Of a stretch of 64,000 bases of DNA, positions 30,465 to 39,949 are shown in pieces (position 1 is the first letter of the stretch; the number at the start of each line of letters is the position of its first letter). Source of the stretch: Planktotalea arctica (lineage in GTDB: Bacteria; Pseudomonadota; Alphaproteobacteria; Rhodobacterales; Rhodobacteraceae). Both the position numbers and the translations under genes were made by a program. Where the stretch lies: the NCBI RefSeq assembly GCF_002105285.1, contig NZ_MUHR01000011.1, positions 62,001 to 126,000 on the forward strand. The letters are read 5' to 3'. The notes under the pieces are model-generated. The model ran no database searches and was not told the DNA's origin. It saw only the letters and a list, made by a program, of their open reading frames with translations.

Positions 30465-32039
30465 TTATTCCCACTCGATCGTTCCGGGAGGTTTGGAGGT
30501 GATATCATAGGTGACACGGTTAATGCCCGGCACCTCGTTGATGATCCGCGTCGCAGTTTCACCCAGAAACTCATGGGTGAAGGGATAATAATCTGCCGTC
30601 ATCCCGTCTACCGAAGTCACCGCGCGCAAAGCGCAGGCAAAATCATAAGTGCGCCCGTCGCCCATGACGCCAACCGTGCGCACAGGCAGAATGGCGACGA
30701 AGGCCTGCCATATCTCATCGTAAAGCCCATGCTTGCGGATCTGGTCGATATAGACCGCGTCCGCCTCTCGCAGAATTTCGAGCTTGGGACGGGTGATTTC
30801 GCCAGGACAGCGGATCGCAAGGCCGGGGCCGGGGAAGGGATGACGCCCGATGAAAGAGGGCGGAAGACCCAGCTCGCGGCCAAGCGCGCGCACCTCGTCC
30901 TTGAACAACTCGCGCAAAGGTTCGACCAGTTTCAGACCCATCTTTTCAGGCAAACCGCCGACATTGTGATGCGATTTGATCGTCACCGACGGACCGCCGG
31001 AAAAACTCACGCTCTCGATCACGTCCGGATAAAGCGTGCCTTGCGCCAAAAACTCCGCGCCCTCGATCTCGCTCGCATGTTTCTGGAACACATCGATGAA
31101 CAAGCGGCCAATGATCTTGCGCTTGGTCTCGGGGTCGCTTTGCCCGTCAAGCTCGCCAAGGAACAATTCCTGCTCGTCCGCATGAATGAACTGCATGTTA
31201 TAATTGTCGCGGAACATCGTGACGACTTCTTCCGCCTCGCCTTTGCGCAGCAGACCGTGATCAACGAAGACGCAGGTCAACTGATCGCCGATCGCTTCAT
31301 GGATCAGAACCGCCGCAACAGAGCTGTCGACGCCGCCCGAAAGACCGCAAATGACTTTTTTGTCGCCCACCTGTTCGCGGATCGCCTCGATCGCTTGCTC
31401 GCGGTAGGCGTCCATCGTCCAGTCACCGCTAAAGCCTGCCAGCTTCACGAAATTTTCGTATAGTTTCGCACCGTTGGGCGTGTGATGCACTTCGGGGTGG
31501 AACTGCACCGCATAAAAATTGCGCGACGCATCGCCCGTAATCGCAAAGGGCGCGTTGGGCGAAGTGCCGTAAACCTCGAAACCGGGGGCGAGCATGCTGA
31601 CGTGATCGCCGTGACTCATCCAGACCTGTTCTTTACCGTCCTTGAACCAGCCATCAAGCAAAGGCAGATCATTGGCCTGCTCGACGTAGGCGCGCCCGAA
31701 TTCAGCGGTGCCGCCGCCGCCGGAAATCTTGCCGCCCAAGACCTTGCCGCCCAGCTGCTCCATCATCACTTGCTGGCCATAGCAAATGCCAAGGACAGGC
31801 ACGCCATATTCGAACAATGCCTTTGGCGCGCGCGGGCTACCGGCGCGGGTGACGCTGTCAGGCCCGCCCGACAGAATCACCGCTTTTGGCGCGAACTCGG
31901 CCAGAAACGCATCCGTGACGTTTTGATAGGGGTGAATTTCGCAAAAGACATTCAACTCACGCAGGCGGCGCGCGATAAGCTGCGTTACCTGGCTGCCGAA
32001 GTCGATAATCAGAAGGCGGTCATGGGATATATCTGTCAT
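30465..32039 (-). CDS. guaA: GMP synthase (glutamine-hydrolysing)
   Basis: GuaA converts XMP to GMP. The 524-residue protein has a class I glutamine amidotransferase domain (about 8-200; nucleophile Cys86 in [10 protein letters not shown] and [10 protein letters not shown]). This is followed by an ATP pyrophosphatase domain with the PP-loop [12 protein letters not shown] and a C-terminal dimerisation domain ending PPGTIEWE, the family's usual tail. It diverges from the MttB-like gene. Confidence 0.97.
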   Translation of the reverse strand: MTDISHDRLLIIDFGSQVTQLIARRLRELNVFCEIHPYQNVTDAFLAEFAPKAVILSGGPDSVTRAGSPRAPKALFEYGVPVLGICYGQQVMMEQLGGKVLGGKISGGGGTAEFGRAYVEQANDLPLLDGWFKDGKEQVWMSHGDHVSMLAPGFEVYGTSPNAPFAITGDASRNFYAVQFHPEVHHTPNGAKLYENFVKLAGFSGDWTMDAYREQAIEAIREQVGDKKVICGLSGGVDSSVAAVLIHEAIGDQLTCVFVDHGLLRKGEAEEVVTMFRDNYNMQFIHADEQELFLGELDGQSDPETKRKIIGRLFIDVFQKHASEIEGAEFLAQGTLYPDVIESVSFSGGPSVTIKSHHNVGGLPEKMGLKLVEPLRELFKDEVRALGRELGLPPSFIGRHPFPGPGLAIRCPGEITRPKLEILREADAVYIDQIRKHGLYDEIWQAFVAILPVRTVGVMGDGRTYDFACALRAVTSVDGMTADYYPFTHEFLGETATRIINEVPGINRVTYDITSKPPGTIEWE

Positions 32040-32238
32040 GTTTACCCTCTATTGCGGGTCTGCGCCCTTCGCAAGAGAGGCGCGGTGCGGATGCGTCAAA
32101 AAGAGCGTTTCAAGCCTGATATGTCGGATTTGCATCTGAAAGGGCGCTAACTGCGCGCGCGGCTTTGATTTGGCGCGCTATTCGGAAGGAGAAAACGAAC
32201 AGCTGGCCGCGAGGCCCATTTTCAGAGGATCACAGATT

Positions 32239-33792
32239 ATGGCAGATGCAGCAGCAGCGCACGGTACACGGCGGGCACGTGGAGGCGGCGGCGCAGCGCG
32301 CCGGGCAGAGCGCACCAGCGTCAGCTTTGACACTGCGAAATACATCGAGCGCAACATACCGAATTTCGAAATTCTGACCGAAGAGGCGCTTCAGATCATC
32401 GAAGCCAATGCCGAGCAGATTCTTGAAGAGGTGGGCGTGAATTTCGTCAACAATCCCGCGGCGCTTGATCGTTGGCGCGAGGCGGGCGCGATGATCGAGG
32501 GCGAGCGCGTGCGCATTCCCAAAGGACTGGCGCGCCAGCTCTGCAAAACCGCGCCAAGCAGCTACACACAACACGCGCGCAACCCTGATCGCAACGTTGT
32601 CATCGGCGGCAACACTCTGGTCTGTGCGCCTGTGTACGGCCCGCCCTTCGTGCGCGACGCCGCAGGCGGGCGCCGCTACGCAACCATGGACGATTTCAAC
32701 AAATTCGTGAAACTCGGGTATATGTCCAAGTGGCTTCACCATTCGGGCGGCACCGTGTGCGAGCCGACGGACGTAGCGGTGAACAAACGTCACCTTGATA
32801 TGCTGCACGCGCATATGACCCTGTCGGACAAGCCGTTCATGGGGTCGGTGACAGAGCCGAGCCGCGCGCAGGACAGTGTAGAGATGTGCGAAATCCTGTT
32901 CGGCAAGGACTTCATCCAAGAGAATACGGTGATGACCTCGCTGATCAACATCAACTCGCCCATGACGTTCGACGATGTGATGATGGGCGCGATGGAAGTC
33001 TATGCGCAGAACAACCAAGCCTGCATCATTTCGCCCTTTATCGTCGGCGGCGCGATGGCGCCCGTCTCCGTTGCCGGCACGCTGACGCAGGTTCTTGCCG
33101 AAGTGCTTGCCGGCATTGCCTATAGCCAGCTCGTCAAACCCGGCGCGCCAGTGATCTTCGGCGCATTCGTGACCTCGATCGACATGAACTCGGGCGCGCC
33201 TACCTTCGGCACCCCCGAAGCGAGCCATATTCTATATGGCGCTGGCCAGCTTGCGCGCCGCCTTGGTCTGCCATTCCGTTCCGGCGGCGGGCTTTGCGGC
33301 TCTAAATTACCCGATGCGCAGGCCGCTTACGAGACGGCGCACACGCACAACGCAGCATTGCTGGGCGGTGTGAACTTCATGTTGCACTCTTGTGGCTGGC
33401 TGGAGGGGGGGCTTGTGTCCTCGTTCGAGAAATTCGTGATCGATGCGGATCAGCTTGGCATTTTGCACCACCTCGCCAAAGGCGTCGCGCATGATGAAAA
33501 TGCGCAGGCCATGGATGCGATCCGCGAAGTCGGACCGGGCGGTCACTATCTTGGCTGCGCGCATACCCAGGCCAATTTCAAAGAAGCGTTCTGGCGCACC
33601 GAAGTGTTCGATTACAAACCCTACGAGACATGGCACGACGAGGGCGCGCGCGATACGCAAACCCTTGCCAGCGCGCGGGTCGAGCGGATGCTGGCGACCT
33701 ACCAGCAACCCGCGCTCGACCCTGCAATTGCAGAGGCGTTGAAGGATTACATCGCGAATAAAAAAGCCTCCATGCCGGACGCTTTTGTTTAA
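32239..33792 (+). CDS. trimethylamine methyltransferase (MttB) family protein, no pyrrolysine
   Basis: This 517-residue member of the MttB superfamily has KFVKLGYMSKWLHHSGGTVCEP, TSLININSPMTFDD, FMGSVTEPSRAQD and GGLCGSKLPDAQAA. True trimethylamine methyltransferases carry an in-frame TAG for pyrrolysine; here the frame is unbroken, so this is the non-Pyl type. Characterised non-Pyl members demethylate glycine betaine or related quaternary amines to a corrinoid protein. No corrinoid protein or reactivase gene is nearby. ATG 32239 follows a GAGGA SD; an upstream in-frame start at 32170 is less likely. Confidence 0.86.
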   Translation: MADAAAAHGTRRARGGGGAARRAERTSVSFDTAKYIERNIPNFEILTEEALQIIEANAEQILEEVGVNFVNNPAALDRWREAGAMIEGERVRIPKGLARQLCKTAPSSYTQHARNPDRNVVIGGNTLVCAPVYGPPFVRDAAGGRRYATMDDFNKFVKLGYMSKWLHHSGGTVCEPTDVAVNKRHLDMLHAHMTLSDKPFMGSVTEPSRAQDSVEMCEILFGKDFIQENTVMTSLININSPMTFDDVMMGAMEVYAQNNQACIISPFIVGGAMAPVSVAGTLTQVLAEVLAGIAYSQLVKPGAPVIFGAFVTSIDMNSGAPTFGTPEASHILYGAGQLARRLGLPFRSGGGLCGSKLPDAQAAYETAHTHNAALLGGVNFMLHSCGWLEGGLVSSFEKFVIDADQLGILHHLAKGVAHDENAQAMDAIREVGPGGHYLGCAHTQANFKEAFWRTEVFDYKPYETWHDEGARDTQTLASARVERMLATYQQPALDPAIAEALKDYIANKKASMPDAFV

Positions 33793-34076
33793 GGCCTGAA
33801 CTCTGAATTGCGCTGTGCTTCAATGATCAGCGCAACCAGCACTTCTACATGACGCGCGGCGCTGTAGGCAGCATCGCGCGTTTTGCGTAGCGCGTTCATG
33901 TGGTTTTCCAGATCGCACAATTGCACCAGAACCGCGTTTGCCTTGGGCGGGACCGGGCCACGCAGCACGCGGGGCAGGTGGATTTTGCGGCGGTAATCCT
34001 TGGCAGCGATATTGGCCGCCTTGACCAAAAGCTTGGGACGTCTGAGAGCGGCAATTTGCGAGGCAGTGTCAAGCAT
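33789..34076 (-). CDS. DUF6477-like small protein
   Basis: This 95-residue protein has an N-terminal QIAALRRPKLLVKAANIAAKDYRR segment (key: LRRPKLL, DYRR) and a C-terminal helical part AAYSAARHVEVLVALIIEAQR. The pattern matches a Rhodobacterales-specific family I know as DUF6477, of unknown function. Its stop codon overlaps that of the MttB-like gene (convergent, 4 bases shared). It diverges from the DUF6456 gene, a frequent neighbour in this order. Confidence 0.72.
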   Translation of the reverse strand: MLDTASQIAALRRPKLLVKAANIAAKDYRRKIHLPRVLRGPVPPKANAVLVQLCDLENHMNALRKTRDAAYSAARHVEVLVALIIEAQRNSEFRP

Positions 34077-34215
34077 GTTCGATCCTTTTCAAAGATGTTG
34101 AATTGGATTTAGATTACGCAACCTTAAGATGTGTTGCGCTGGGCGTATGAACAACGCACGGCCTGTTCAGTTTTGTTTATCATTTGGAAACAATACTTAA
34201 CGAAACGGAAGATTG

Positions 34216-34231
34216 TTAACCATTAGGTAAC
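34216..34231 (+). promoter_or_regulatory. near-consensus CtrA site upstream of the DUF6456 gene
   Basis: TTAA-N7-GTAAC lies 17 bases before GTG 34248, one mismatch from TTAA-N7-TTAAC. The gap between the divergent DUF6477 and DUF6456 genes is AT-rich here and likely holds both promoters. Confidence 0.4.
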
Positions 34232-34247
34232 AATTACCGTTCAGGTT

Positions 34248-35429
34248 GTGGATAAACCTATGGGCAAATCTTGTATAACAGGGTCAAAACTCGTGACACA
34301 TCACTCTTCGCACAGCAATATGGACAGACATTCGAACCAGCATTCGGATATGACAGCGCAGGGCAAAGCCCCGCTGCAAACAGCGTCAATCCCAGCATGG
34401 GTGCCCGAAGCGGTGCAACGCTATCTGACCCATACCGAAGAAGGGCTGACCATTCGCGAAGTGGCGCGCCGCTCTGGCGCTCACGCTTCGACTGTGTTGC
34501 GCCAGATTCGCAAAATCGAAGTGCGCCGCGACGATCCCATGGTGGATCGCGCGCTGCATGCGCTCAGCTCGCAGTTTTTCCACACCGCATCCCCTCAATG
34601 CGCCAAGGATACCTCTCACATGAAACACACGCAGCTGCCCGCCGCCGATGCCACCTACAACCCTGATATGGATCGCCAATGCGTTCGCATTCTGCGCCGC
34701 CTTTGCGAAACGGGCGCGGTGCTTGCGGTCGCTAAGGGTATGGAAACCGCTGTGGTCGTGCGCGAAACCAGCAGCGGTGCAACAAGCAAAACCGCCGCTG
34801 TTTCGGCTGAATTCGTCTCTGTTCTGGCGCTGAACGCCTGGGTAGAGTGCGCCAATCCGGGCCGCATTTCGCGCTATCGCATCACCCATGCGGGCCGGAT
34901 GAAACTGGCACAGCTCTCCGAGAGCATCGCACCAAGCGAGAGCCTCGAGGCGGGCTTGGCGAGACAGGACAATACTCGCCGCCGCGTGCGCTATAACGCC
35001 GCCGAATCTCCCGTCGGTGCCTTGTCACGGCGCAAGGGCAAGGACGGCAAAGCCTTTCTAAGCGATGATCTGGTCAACGCGGCAGAGCGGCTGCGCGAGG
35101 ATTTTGAACTATCGCAAATGGGGCCGCGTGTGACGCAAAACTGGGACATGTTTCTAACCGCAGGCACCAAACGTGGCAGCGAAAAGGGCGACGGCGTGAT
35201 CGGCAACGGCCCTGGCGATGCCCGCGAGCGCGTGGCCAAAGCGCTGCGCTACCTCGGCCCCGGGCTTGGCGATGTGGCGCTGCGGTGTTGTTGCTATCTC
35301 GAAGGGCTGGAGAGTGCGGAAAAGCGTATGGGCTGGTCCGCGCGTTCGGGCAAGATCGTACTGCGCATCGCGCTGGGGCGCCTGCAGCAATTTTACGACA
35401 CGGAACTCGGGGATGTGTTGATCGGTTGA
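34248..35429 (+). CDS. DUF6456 helix-turn-helix protein
   Basis: The frame codes for up to 393 residues. The conserved part begins near residue 48: AWVPEAVQRYLTHTEEGLTIREVARRSGAHASTVLRQIRKIE is a helix-turn-helix (recognition helix AHASTVLRQIRKIE). The C-terminal DUF6456 core has GPRVTQNWDMFLTAGTKRG and RSGKIVLRIALGRLQQFY. It looks like a DNA-binding regulator. The start is uncertain (GTG 34248, ATG 34260, ATG 34320 or ATG 34350 all precede the conserved part). From family knowledge, the role is unknown. Confidence 0.8.
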   Translation: MDKPMGKSCITGSKLVTHHSSHSNMDRHSNQHSDMTAQGKAPLQTASIPAWVPEAVQRYLTHTEEGLTIREVARRSGAHASTVLRQIRKIEVRRDDPMVDRALHALSSQFFHTASPQCAKDTSHMKHTQLPAADATYNPDMDRQCVRILRRLCETGAVLAVAKGMETAVVVRETSSGATSKTAAVSAEFVSVLALNAWVECANPGRISRYRITHAGRMKLAQLSESIAPSESLEAGLARQDNTRRRVRYNAAESPVGALSRRKGKDGKAFLSDDLVNAAERLREDFELSQMGPRVTQNWDMFLTAGTKRGSEKGDGVIGNGPGDARERVAKALRYLGPGLGDVALRCCCYLEGLESAEKRMGWSARSGKIVLRIALGRLQQFYDTELGDVLIG

Positions 35430-35493
35430 AGACGTAGGGCATCTGCGACCCTGTGCGATCCTCCCGCGCACTCGGCCTTGATGTTTTGCCATA

Positions 35494-35528
35494 GGCGGCG
35501 CGCGATATGCTTGCGTGCCGCCTGTTTT
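35494..35528 (+). terminator. terminator of the DUF6456 gene
   Basis: GGCGGC and GCCGCC pair around a 17-base loop and are followed by TGTTTT, 65 bases after the stop codon. Confidence 0.6.
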
Positions 35529-35602
35529 ATGTCACGTTTCCATGTGTAAGCACGCAGAGCGGCTATGCGCCGCGCTGACTGGCGCGCGCGCTCTTCTATG
35601 TT

Positions 35603-35621
35603 ATAAGACAAGAAATCTTAT
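35603..35621 (+). promoter_or_regulatory. inverted repeat before lipA
   Basis: ATAAGA-CAAGAAA-TCTTAT lies 19 bases before the lipA start codon. It could be an operator or a short leader hairpin; no regulator can be named. Confidence 0.4.
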
Positions 35622-35640
35622 CCCAGCGAGGGCCGAGCAC

Positions 35641-36585
35641 ATGCGCGATCTTAAAATTCCAGACCAGCGTCACCCCGAAAAGGCGCATCGCCCCGACAAT
35701 GCGCAGCCCAAGAAACCCGACTGGATTCGCGTCAAGGCACCCACGGGGGCAGGGTATAAACAGACCCGCGATATCATGCGCGAGAACAAGCTGGTAACGG
35801 TGTGCGAAGAGGCCAGTTGCCCCAATGTCGGCGAGTGCTGGAATCAAGGCCATGCCACGATGATGATTATGGGCGATATTTGCACGCGCGGCTGCACATT
35901 TTGCAACATTGCGACGGGCAAGCCCGAAACGCTCGATGCGTTCGAGCCGGGGCGCGTGGCCCATGCGGTCGACACGCTTGGGCTCAAGCATGTGGTTATC
36001 ACTTCGGTGGATCGCGACGATCTGGCCGACGGCGGCGCAGAACATATCGCGCAGACCATTCGCGCCGTGCGCCACCGCGCCCCCGGTACAACGATAGAAG
36101 TGCTGACACCTGATTTTCTGAAATGCCCCGATAGTGCGCTTGAGGCAGTGATCGAAGCGCGCCCGGATGTGTTCAACCACAACCTTGAAACAGTGCCCGG
36201 CCTTTATCCCACCGTGCGCCCCGGCGCGCGCTATTTCCATTCCTTGCGGCTTTTGCAGCGCGCCAAAGAGCTTGATCCGACGATTTTTACAAAATCGGGC
36301 ATCATGGTCGGCCTTGGCGAGGAAAAGCAGGGCGTGGGTCAAGTGATGGACGACATGCGCGCGGCGGATGTGGATTTTCTGACCATTGGCCAGTATTTGC
36401 AGCCCACTCCCAAGCATCACCGCGTTGACCGCTTTGTCGATCCGGCCGAGTTCAAAGCCTATGAAAAAGCGGCTTGGGGCAAGGGGTTCTTGATGGTTTC
36501 GGCCACGCCACTGACGCGCTCGTCCTACCATGCGGGCGATGATTTCGCACGCCTGCGCGATGCGCGCGCGGCGAAATTGGGCTGA
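35641..36585 (+). CDS. lipA: lipoyl synthase
   Basis: LipA is a radical SAM enzyme that inserts two sulfurs into protein-bound octanoyl groups. The 314-residue protein has the auxiliary-cluster cysteines in [12 protein letters not shown] and the radical SAM triad CTRGCTFC. It also has [25 protein letters not shown] and a C-terminal RSSYHAGDD with the conserved RSSY serine. ATG 35641 follows a GAGGG SD. Its clients probably include PdhB and PdhC, encoded at 1-4 kb. Confidence 0.97.
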   Translation: MRDLKIPDQRHPEKAHRPDNAQPKKPDWIRVKAPTGAGYKQTRDIMRENKLVTVCEEASCPNVGECWNQGHATMMIMGDICTRGCTFCNIATGKPETLDAFEPGRVAHAVDTLGLKHVVITSVDRDDLADGGAEHIAQTIRAVRHRAPGTTIEVLTPDFLKCPDSALEAVIEARPDVFNHNLETVPGLYPTVRPGARYFHSLRLLQRAKELDPTIFTKSGIMVGLGEEKQGVGQVMDDMRAADVDFLTIGQYLQPTPKHHRVDRFVDPAEFKAYEKAAWGKGFLMVSATPLTRSSYHAGDDFARLRDARAAKLG

Positions 36586-36591
36586 ACCCGC

Positions 36592-36609
36592 GATTTTTCT
36601 AGAAAAATC
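36592..36609 (+). terminator. short palindrome after lipA
   Basis: GATTTTTCTAGAAAAATC is an 18-base perfect palindrome 7 bases after the lipA stop. It is a weak, AT-rich stem without a T-tract, possibly a 3' end or processing element. Confidence 0.4.
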
Positions 36610-36632
36610 ACCCCGCGCGCTGCTCAAATGGC

Positions 36633-36661
36633 TTGCGCCTCAAACGTGGCTGTTCTATCTG
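36633..36661 (+). promoter_or_regulatory. probable rpsB promoter
   Basis: TTGCGC (36633-36638) and TATCTG (36656-36661) are 17 bases apart, a fair sigma-70 match. This gives a leader of about 110 bases. Confidence 0.5.
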
Positions 36662-36680
36662 CGCGCTATTAAATCCCGCA

Positions 36681-36752
36681 AGTGGGGATGGGCTCTTGGG
36701 GGAGAAATCCTCGCAGCAGTCCGCCGGTTGAGCAAACGCTCATACCCCCACT
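36681..36752 (+). promoter_or_regulatory. rpsB leader inverted repeat
   Basis: AGTGGGG (36681-36687) and CCCCACT (36746-36752) could close a 72-base domain just before the rpsB ribosome-binding site. An internal GAGC-AAAC-GCTC stem sits inside. rpsB leaders mediate S2 autoregulation in other bacteria; whether this one does is inferred. Confidence 0.4.
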
Positions 36753-36779
36753 AAGGCGAAACCGGAAAAGGAAAACGAC

Positions 36780-37550
36780 ATGGCTCTTCCAGAGTTCACC
36801 ATGCGCCAACTGCTTGAAGCAGGCGTACACTTCGGCCACCAAACGCAGCGTTGGAACCCACGTATGGGTCCGTTCATCTACGGCGCGCGTAATGGCATTC
36901 ACATCATGGATCTTACACAGACCGTTCCAATGCTCGACGCAGCACTGGGCGCGATCCGTGACACAGTCGCCAAGGGCGGCCGTATCTTGTTCGTTGGGAC
37001 CAAGCGCCAGGCGGCACAGCCCGTCGCGCAGGCCGCAGAGCAGTGCGCACAGTATTACATGAACCACCGTTGGCTCGGCGGCACATTGACCAACTGGAAA
37101 ACAGTTTCCCAGTCGATCAATCGCCTCAAGTCCATCGACGAGAAGTTCGAGACTGGCTTTGAAGGTCTGACAAAGAAAGAGCGCCTCGGCATGGAGCGCG
37201 ATCAAGGTAAACTTCAGGCGTCCCTCGGCGGCATCCGCGAAATGGGCGGCGTGCCTGACCTGATCTTCGTCATCGACGTGAAAAAAGAGGCACTGGCCAT
37301 CGCAGAAGCCAACAAACTGGGTATTCCCGTTGTTGCAATCGTCGATTCAAACTGCTCGCCAGACGGCATTGACTACATCATTCCGGGCAACGACGACGCG
37401 GCGCGCGCAATCGCGCTCTACACAGACCTCGCAGCACGCGCAGCGCTGGACGGCATGTCCGCACAGCTTGGCGCAGCCGGTGTTGATCTGGGTGCGATGG
37501 AAGAAGCGCTTGTTGAAGAAGTTGTCGCAGACGCGCCAGCAGCCAGCTAA
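36780..37550 (+). CDS. rpsB: 30S ribosomal protein S2
   Basis: S2 binds the head-body junction of the small subunit with S1. The 256-residue protein has [53 protein letters not shown] and the [19 protein letters not shown] region, all typical. The acidic C-terminal tail ([14 protein letters not shown]) is common in alphaproteobacteria. It is the first gene of rpsB-tsf; a hairpin separates the two. Confidence 0.97.
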   Translation: MALPEFTMRQLLEAGVHFGHQTQRWNPRMGPFIYGARNGIHIMDLTQTVPMLDAALGAIRDTVAKGGRILFVGTKRQAAQPVAQAAEQCAQYYMNHRWLGGTLTNWKTVSQSINRLKSIDEKFETGFEGLTKKERLGMERDQGKLQASLGGIREMGGVPDLIFVIDVKKEALAIAEANKLGIPVVAIVDSNCSPDGIDYIIPGNDDAARAIALYTDLAARAALDGMSAQLGAAGVDLGAMEEALVEEVVADAPAAS

Positions 37551-37571
37551 GCCACGCCTGACCTTTAAGAG

Positions 37572-37601
37572 CGAGGGCAGGGCACACCCGCCCTCGTTTT
37601 T
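37572..37601 (+). terminator. rpsB-tsf intergenic terminator/attenuator
   Basis: CGAGGGC and GCCCTCG (37572-37596) with an 11-base loop are followed by TTTTT, between rpsB and tsf. Partial termination here would lower EF-Ts output relative to S2. Confidence 0.65.
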
Positions 37602-37622
37602 CCCATTCTAGGAGATATGAAA

Positions 37623-38498
37623 ATGGCAATCACAGCAGCCATGGTTAAAGAACTGCGCGACACATCCGGCGCAGGCATGATGGACGCCAAGAAGGCGCTT
37701 ACAGAAACAGCAGGCGACATGGAGGCAGCAATCGATTGGCTGCGCACCAAGGGCCTTGCGAAAGCTGCCAAAAAATCCGGCCGTACAGCCGCAGAGGGCC
37801 TTGTTGCTGTCGCGGTGACCGGCGGCAAAGGCGTTGCGGTTGAAGTGAATTCCGAGACGGATTTCGTTGGCAAGAACGCTGAATTTCAAGAGATGGTCGG
37901 CGGAATCGCTGCGACTGCAATGGGCGTTTCCGACGTTGAAGCGCTGGCCGCTGCAGACATGGGCGGCAAATCTGTCGCTGACGTGTTGAACGCCAAGATC
38001 GCGACAATCGGCGAGAACATGTCCCTGCGCCGTATGGCCGTTGTCGAGAGCACGTCCGTCGTGTCCTACGTGCACAACGCCGTCACAGGCGGCATGGGCA
38101 AGATTGGTGTTCTGGTCGGCCTGTCCGGCGAGAACGAGGCATTCGGCAAGCAGGTTGCGATGCACATCGCCGCTGCAAACCCCGTGTCTTTGTCCGAAGC
38201 CGATCTGGACCCGGCCGTTGTCGAAAAAGAGAAGCAAGTGCAGATGGATATCGCCCGCGAGTCCGGTAAGCCCGAGCAAGTGATCGAAAAGATGATCGTC
38301 GGCCGTATGAAGAAATACATGTCCGAAGTCACGCTTTTGGGTCAGGCGTTTGTTGTGAATCCAGATCTGACCGTTGGCGAAGCGGCGAAAGAAGCGGGCG
38401 TTGAAATCACCGGCTTCCATCGCCTTGAAGTCGGCGAAGGCATCGAAAAGAAAACAGAAGATTTCGCAGCCGAGGTTGCGAAAACAATGAAGGGCTAA
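37623..38498 (+). CDS. tsf: translation elongation factor Ts
   Basis: EF-Ts recycles EF-Tu by nucleotide exchange. The 291-residue protein has an N-terminal UBA-like domain ([19 protein letters not shown]), the ETDFVGKN motif whose Asp-Phe pair contacts EF-Tu, and the C-terminal dimer module. ATG 37623 ([11 protein letters not shown]) is 8 bases after GGAG, whereas ATG 37617 is only 2 bases away. It is followed by a strong terminator. Confidence 0.96.
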   Translation: MAITAAMVKELRDTSGAGMMDAKKALTETAGDMEAAIDWLRTKGLAKAAKKSGRTAAEGLVAVAVTGGKGVAVEVNSETDFVGKNAEFQEMVGGIAATAMGVSDVEALAAADMGGKSVADVLNAKIATIGENMSLRRMAVVESTSVVSYVHNAVTGGMGKIGVLVGLSGENEAFGKQVAMHIAAANPVSLSEADLDPAVVEKEKQVQMDIARESGKPEQVIEKMIVGRMKKYMSEVTLLGQAFVVNPDLTVGEAAKEAGVEITGFHRLEVGEGIEKKTEDFAAEVAKTMKG

Positions 38499-38522
38499 GG
38501 CGCTTTCATTGCTTCAGTGATT

Positions 38523-38561
38523 AGGCCGCTGTGTGATTTGGTTCGCGCAGCGGCCTTTTTT
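38523..38561 (+). terminator. tsf terminator
   Basis: AGGCCGCTG and CAGCGGCCT form a 9-bp stem with a 16-base loop, followed by an uninterrupted T-tract. Confidence 0.85.
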
Positions 38562-38704
38562 GTCCTTGAGGGAACGAAAGGGCCGTGGAGATATCGTGTG
38601 CGCCTCGACGGGTTACGCGAAAAGTCCAGGACTTGATATCTAATTTCTCTCCAAAGCAGTGGTTCTGACCGGTCACTGTTCCGCACGCTCTGCCGATTAA
38701 AACG

Positions 38705-38880
38705 AAAAAGGCGACGTACCCCGAGGGGGGAACGCCGCCAAAGAAGATCGCCAGCCCGAACATTGGGGATGAGGCAGGCTCGCGATACACACCGGTCAGG
38801 CGGTGAACTATACACCGCCCGAACCGGCACCGGATTGCTCCGGTAGAAGGATGTCATGGCCTTGAAATCACAAGGTTAAC
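38705..38880 (-). ncRNA. candidate structured small RNA with intrinsic terminator
   Basis: On the minus strand a chain of hairpins runs leftward: CCTTG-TGATTT-CAAGG (38860-38875), ACCGG-AGCAAT-CCGGT (38829-38844) and GGCGGTG-TATAGTT-CACCGCC (38799-38819) extended by CCGGT/ACCGG. It ends in a terminator, a 13-bp near-perfect stem GGCGGCGTTCCCC/GGGGTACGTCGCC (38710-38739) followed by TTTTT. Minus-strand frames cross it but run straight through the hairpins and resemble nothing known. The 5' end is not defined. It could also be a long 3' UTR of luxR, whose stop is at 39188. Confidence 0.5.
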
Positions 38881-39187
38881 TTCCAAAGTTCCTAGGCTAA
38901 AGCCACCACTCACGGAACCCGTTTACTATGCGTCACTTTGAAGTTGAGAAAAAGTAAAGGATTCCATACCTTTCTAGTTTTCACGGTAAATTCACGCTAG
39001 CGATGATCCGCAGGATTAGCGTCAAAATCTGCAAGTTCGAACCGGCTAAAACATCAACAAATTAGCCCACTTTCGAGCGCCGGCTAAGCACAAAGGAAAT
39101 TAACGCTGGCCGTCTGGCGGCAAAATCCGGCCAGTGCCAAGCAAATTTTCTGTAGATTTGTGTGAAGTGAACGCGTGCGCTGGCGCG
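38881..39187. other. gene-free, AT-richer stretch with inverted repeats
   Basis: About 300 bases between the candidate RNA and the luxR stop hold no credible gene. They carry AAAGG-ATTCCATA-CCTTT, ACGCTA/TAGCGT with an inner ATCC-GCA-GGAT (about 38995-39023), and CTGGCCG/CGGCCAG with a 15-base loop (39107-39135). The last could be a weak luxR terminator. Base composition is visibly richer in A and T than the flanking genes. Confidence 0.4.
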
Positions 39188-39949
39188 TCATAGCCCATCG
39201 ACGATAAACATCTGATTCTGGAACGAAGCCTTTAGAACTGCCTGCGCCGTCGTTTCCACGCTCAAGGCCTCGCGCGCGAGGCGCAGATGCTTTTCAACCG
39301 TCGCAGCCGTCAGCCCCATCAACAGCGCAATGTCCTGCGTGGTCTTGCCATCGCCAACCCATTCAAGCGCCTCGCGCTGGCGCTTGGTCAACGAGCGGCC
39401 TTCGGTCTGCTGGGGCAGGGTGACGATCTTCAGATGCGCCACATTGTTCATCACCACGATATCACTGCCATGCTCGGCCCAGATCGCATCGACCTCGTCC
39501 TGGCTCATACCTTTGCGCGCAGTCAGCGCAATCGCGCCTTTTGAGCGCGATGTAATCGCCTTAAAACTGATCGAATAGCCCGCCGTCACGCCGTGCATCT
39601 GATTGATCTCGATGATGTGTTTTTCGCGCTCCGTCAACGTTCCGCGCGCCATTTCGTCCCAAAGGTAACGCCAGGAACAGGCTCCAACATTATGCAGCGC
39701 CCAACGCACCATAGGCGCATCGCGATAGAGGTTGTTGCCCATGAAAAGCTGCATATAGGCGGGGTCATGATTGGTCAGCAAAACGAAGTCCGCAGGATCG
39801 CCCATGGAGGTTTCGGACATGTAATGGGAAAATCCGTAGATGATGCGGTCAAAGCCGTATTCGGCCATTTTCTCGCAGTGCAATCGCCACAGAACTTCCG
39901 CCGTTGGCGCGCCCGTCAAGGTTTCAAGAAATCTGCGCAGCTCGCTCAT
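39188..39949 (-). CDS. LuxR-family regulator with autoinducer-binding domain (solo)
   Basis: This 253-residue protein has an N-terminal autoinducer-binding type domain (about 15-165: [37 protein letters not shown]) and a C-terminal LuxR helix-turn-helix (about 183-240: [41 protein letters not shown]). No luxI-type synthase gene lies in this window, so it is a solo here. The start overlaps the aroQ stop by 4 bases (ATGA). The signal and targets are unknown. Confidence 0.9.
   Translation of the reverse strand: MSELRRFLETLTGAPTAEVLWRLHCEKMAEYGFDRIIYGFSHYMSETSMGDPADFVLLTNHDPAYMQLFMGNNLYRDAPMVRWALHNVGACSWRYLWDEMARGTLTEREKHIIEINQMHGVTAGYSISFKAITSRSKGAIALTARKGMSQDEVDAIWAEHGSDIVVMNNVAHLKIVTLPQQTEGRSLTKRQREALEWVGDGKTTQDIALLMGLTAATVEKHLRLAREALSVETTAQAVLKASFQNQMFIVDGL

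Noticed and set aside
38495-38857. Two minus-strand frames (121 and 89 codons) between tsf and luxR
   Set aside because: They run through the tsf terminator and the minus-strand terminator hairpin, show low-complexity Arg/Ser sequence, and resemble no known family. Structure explains this region better.
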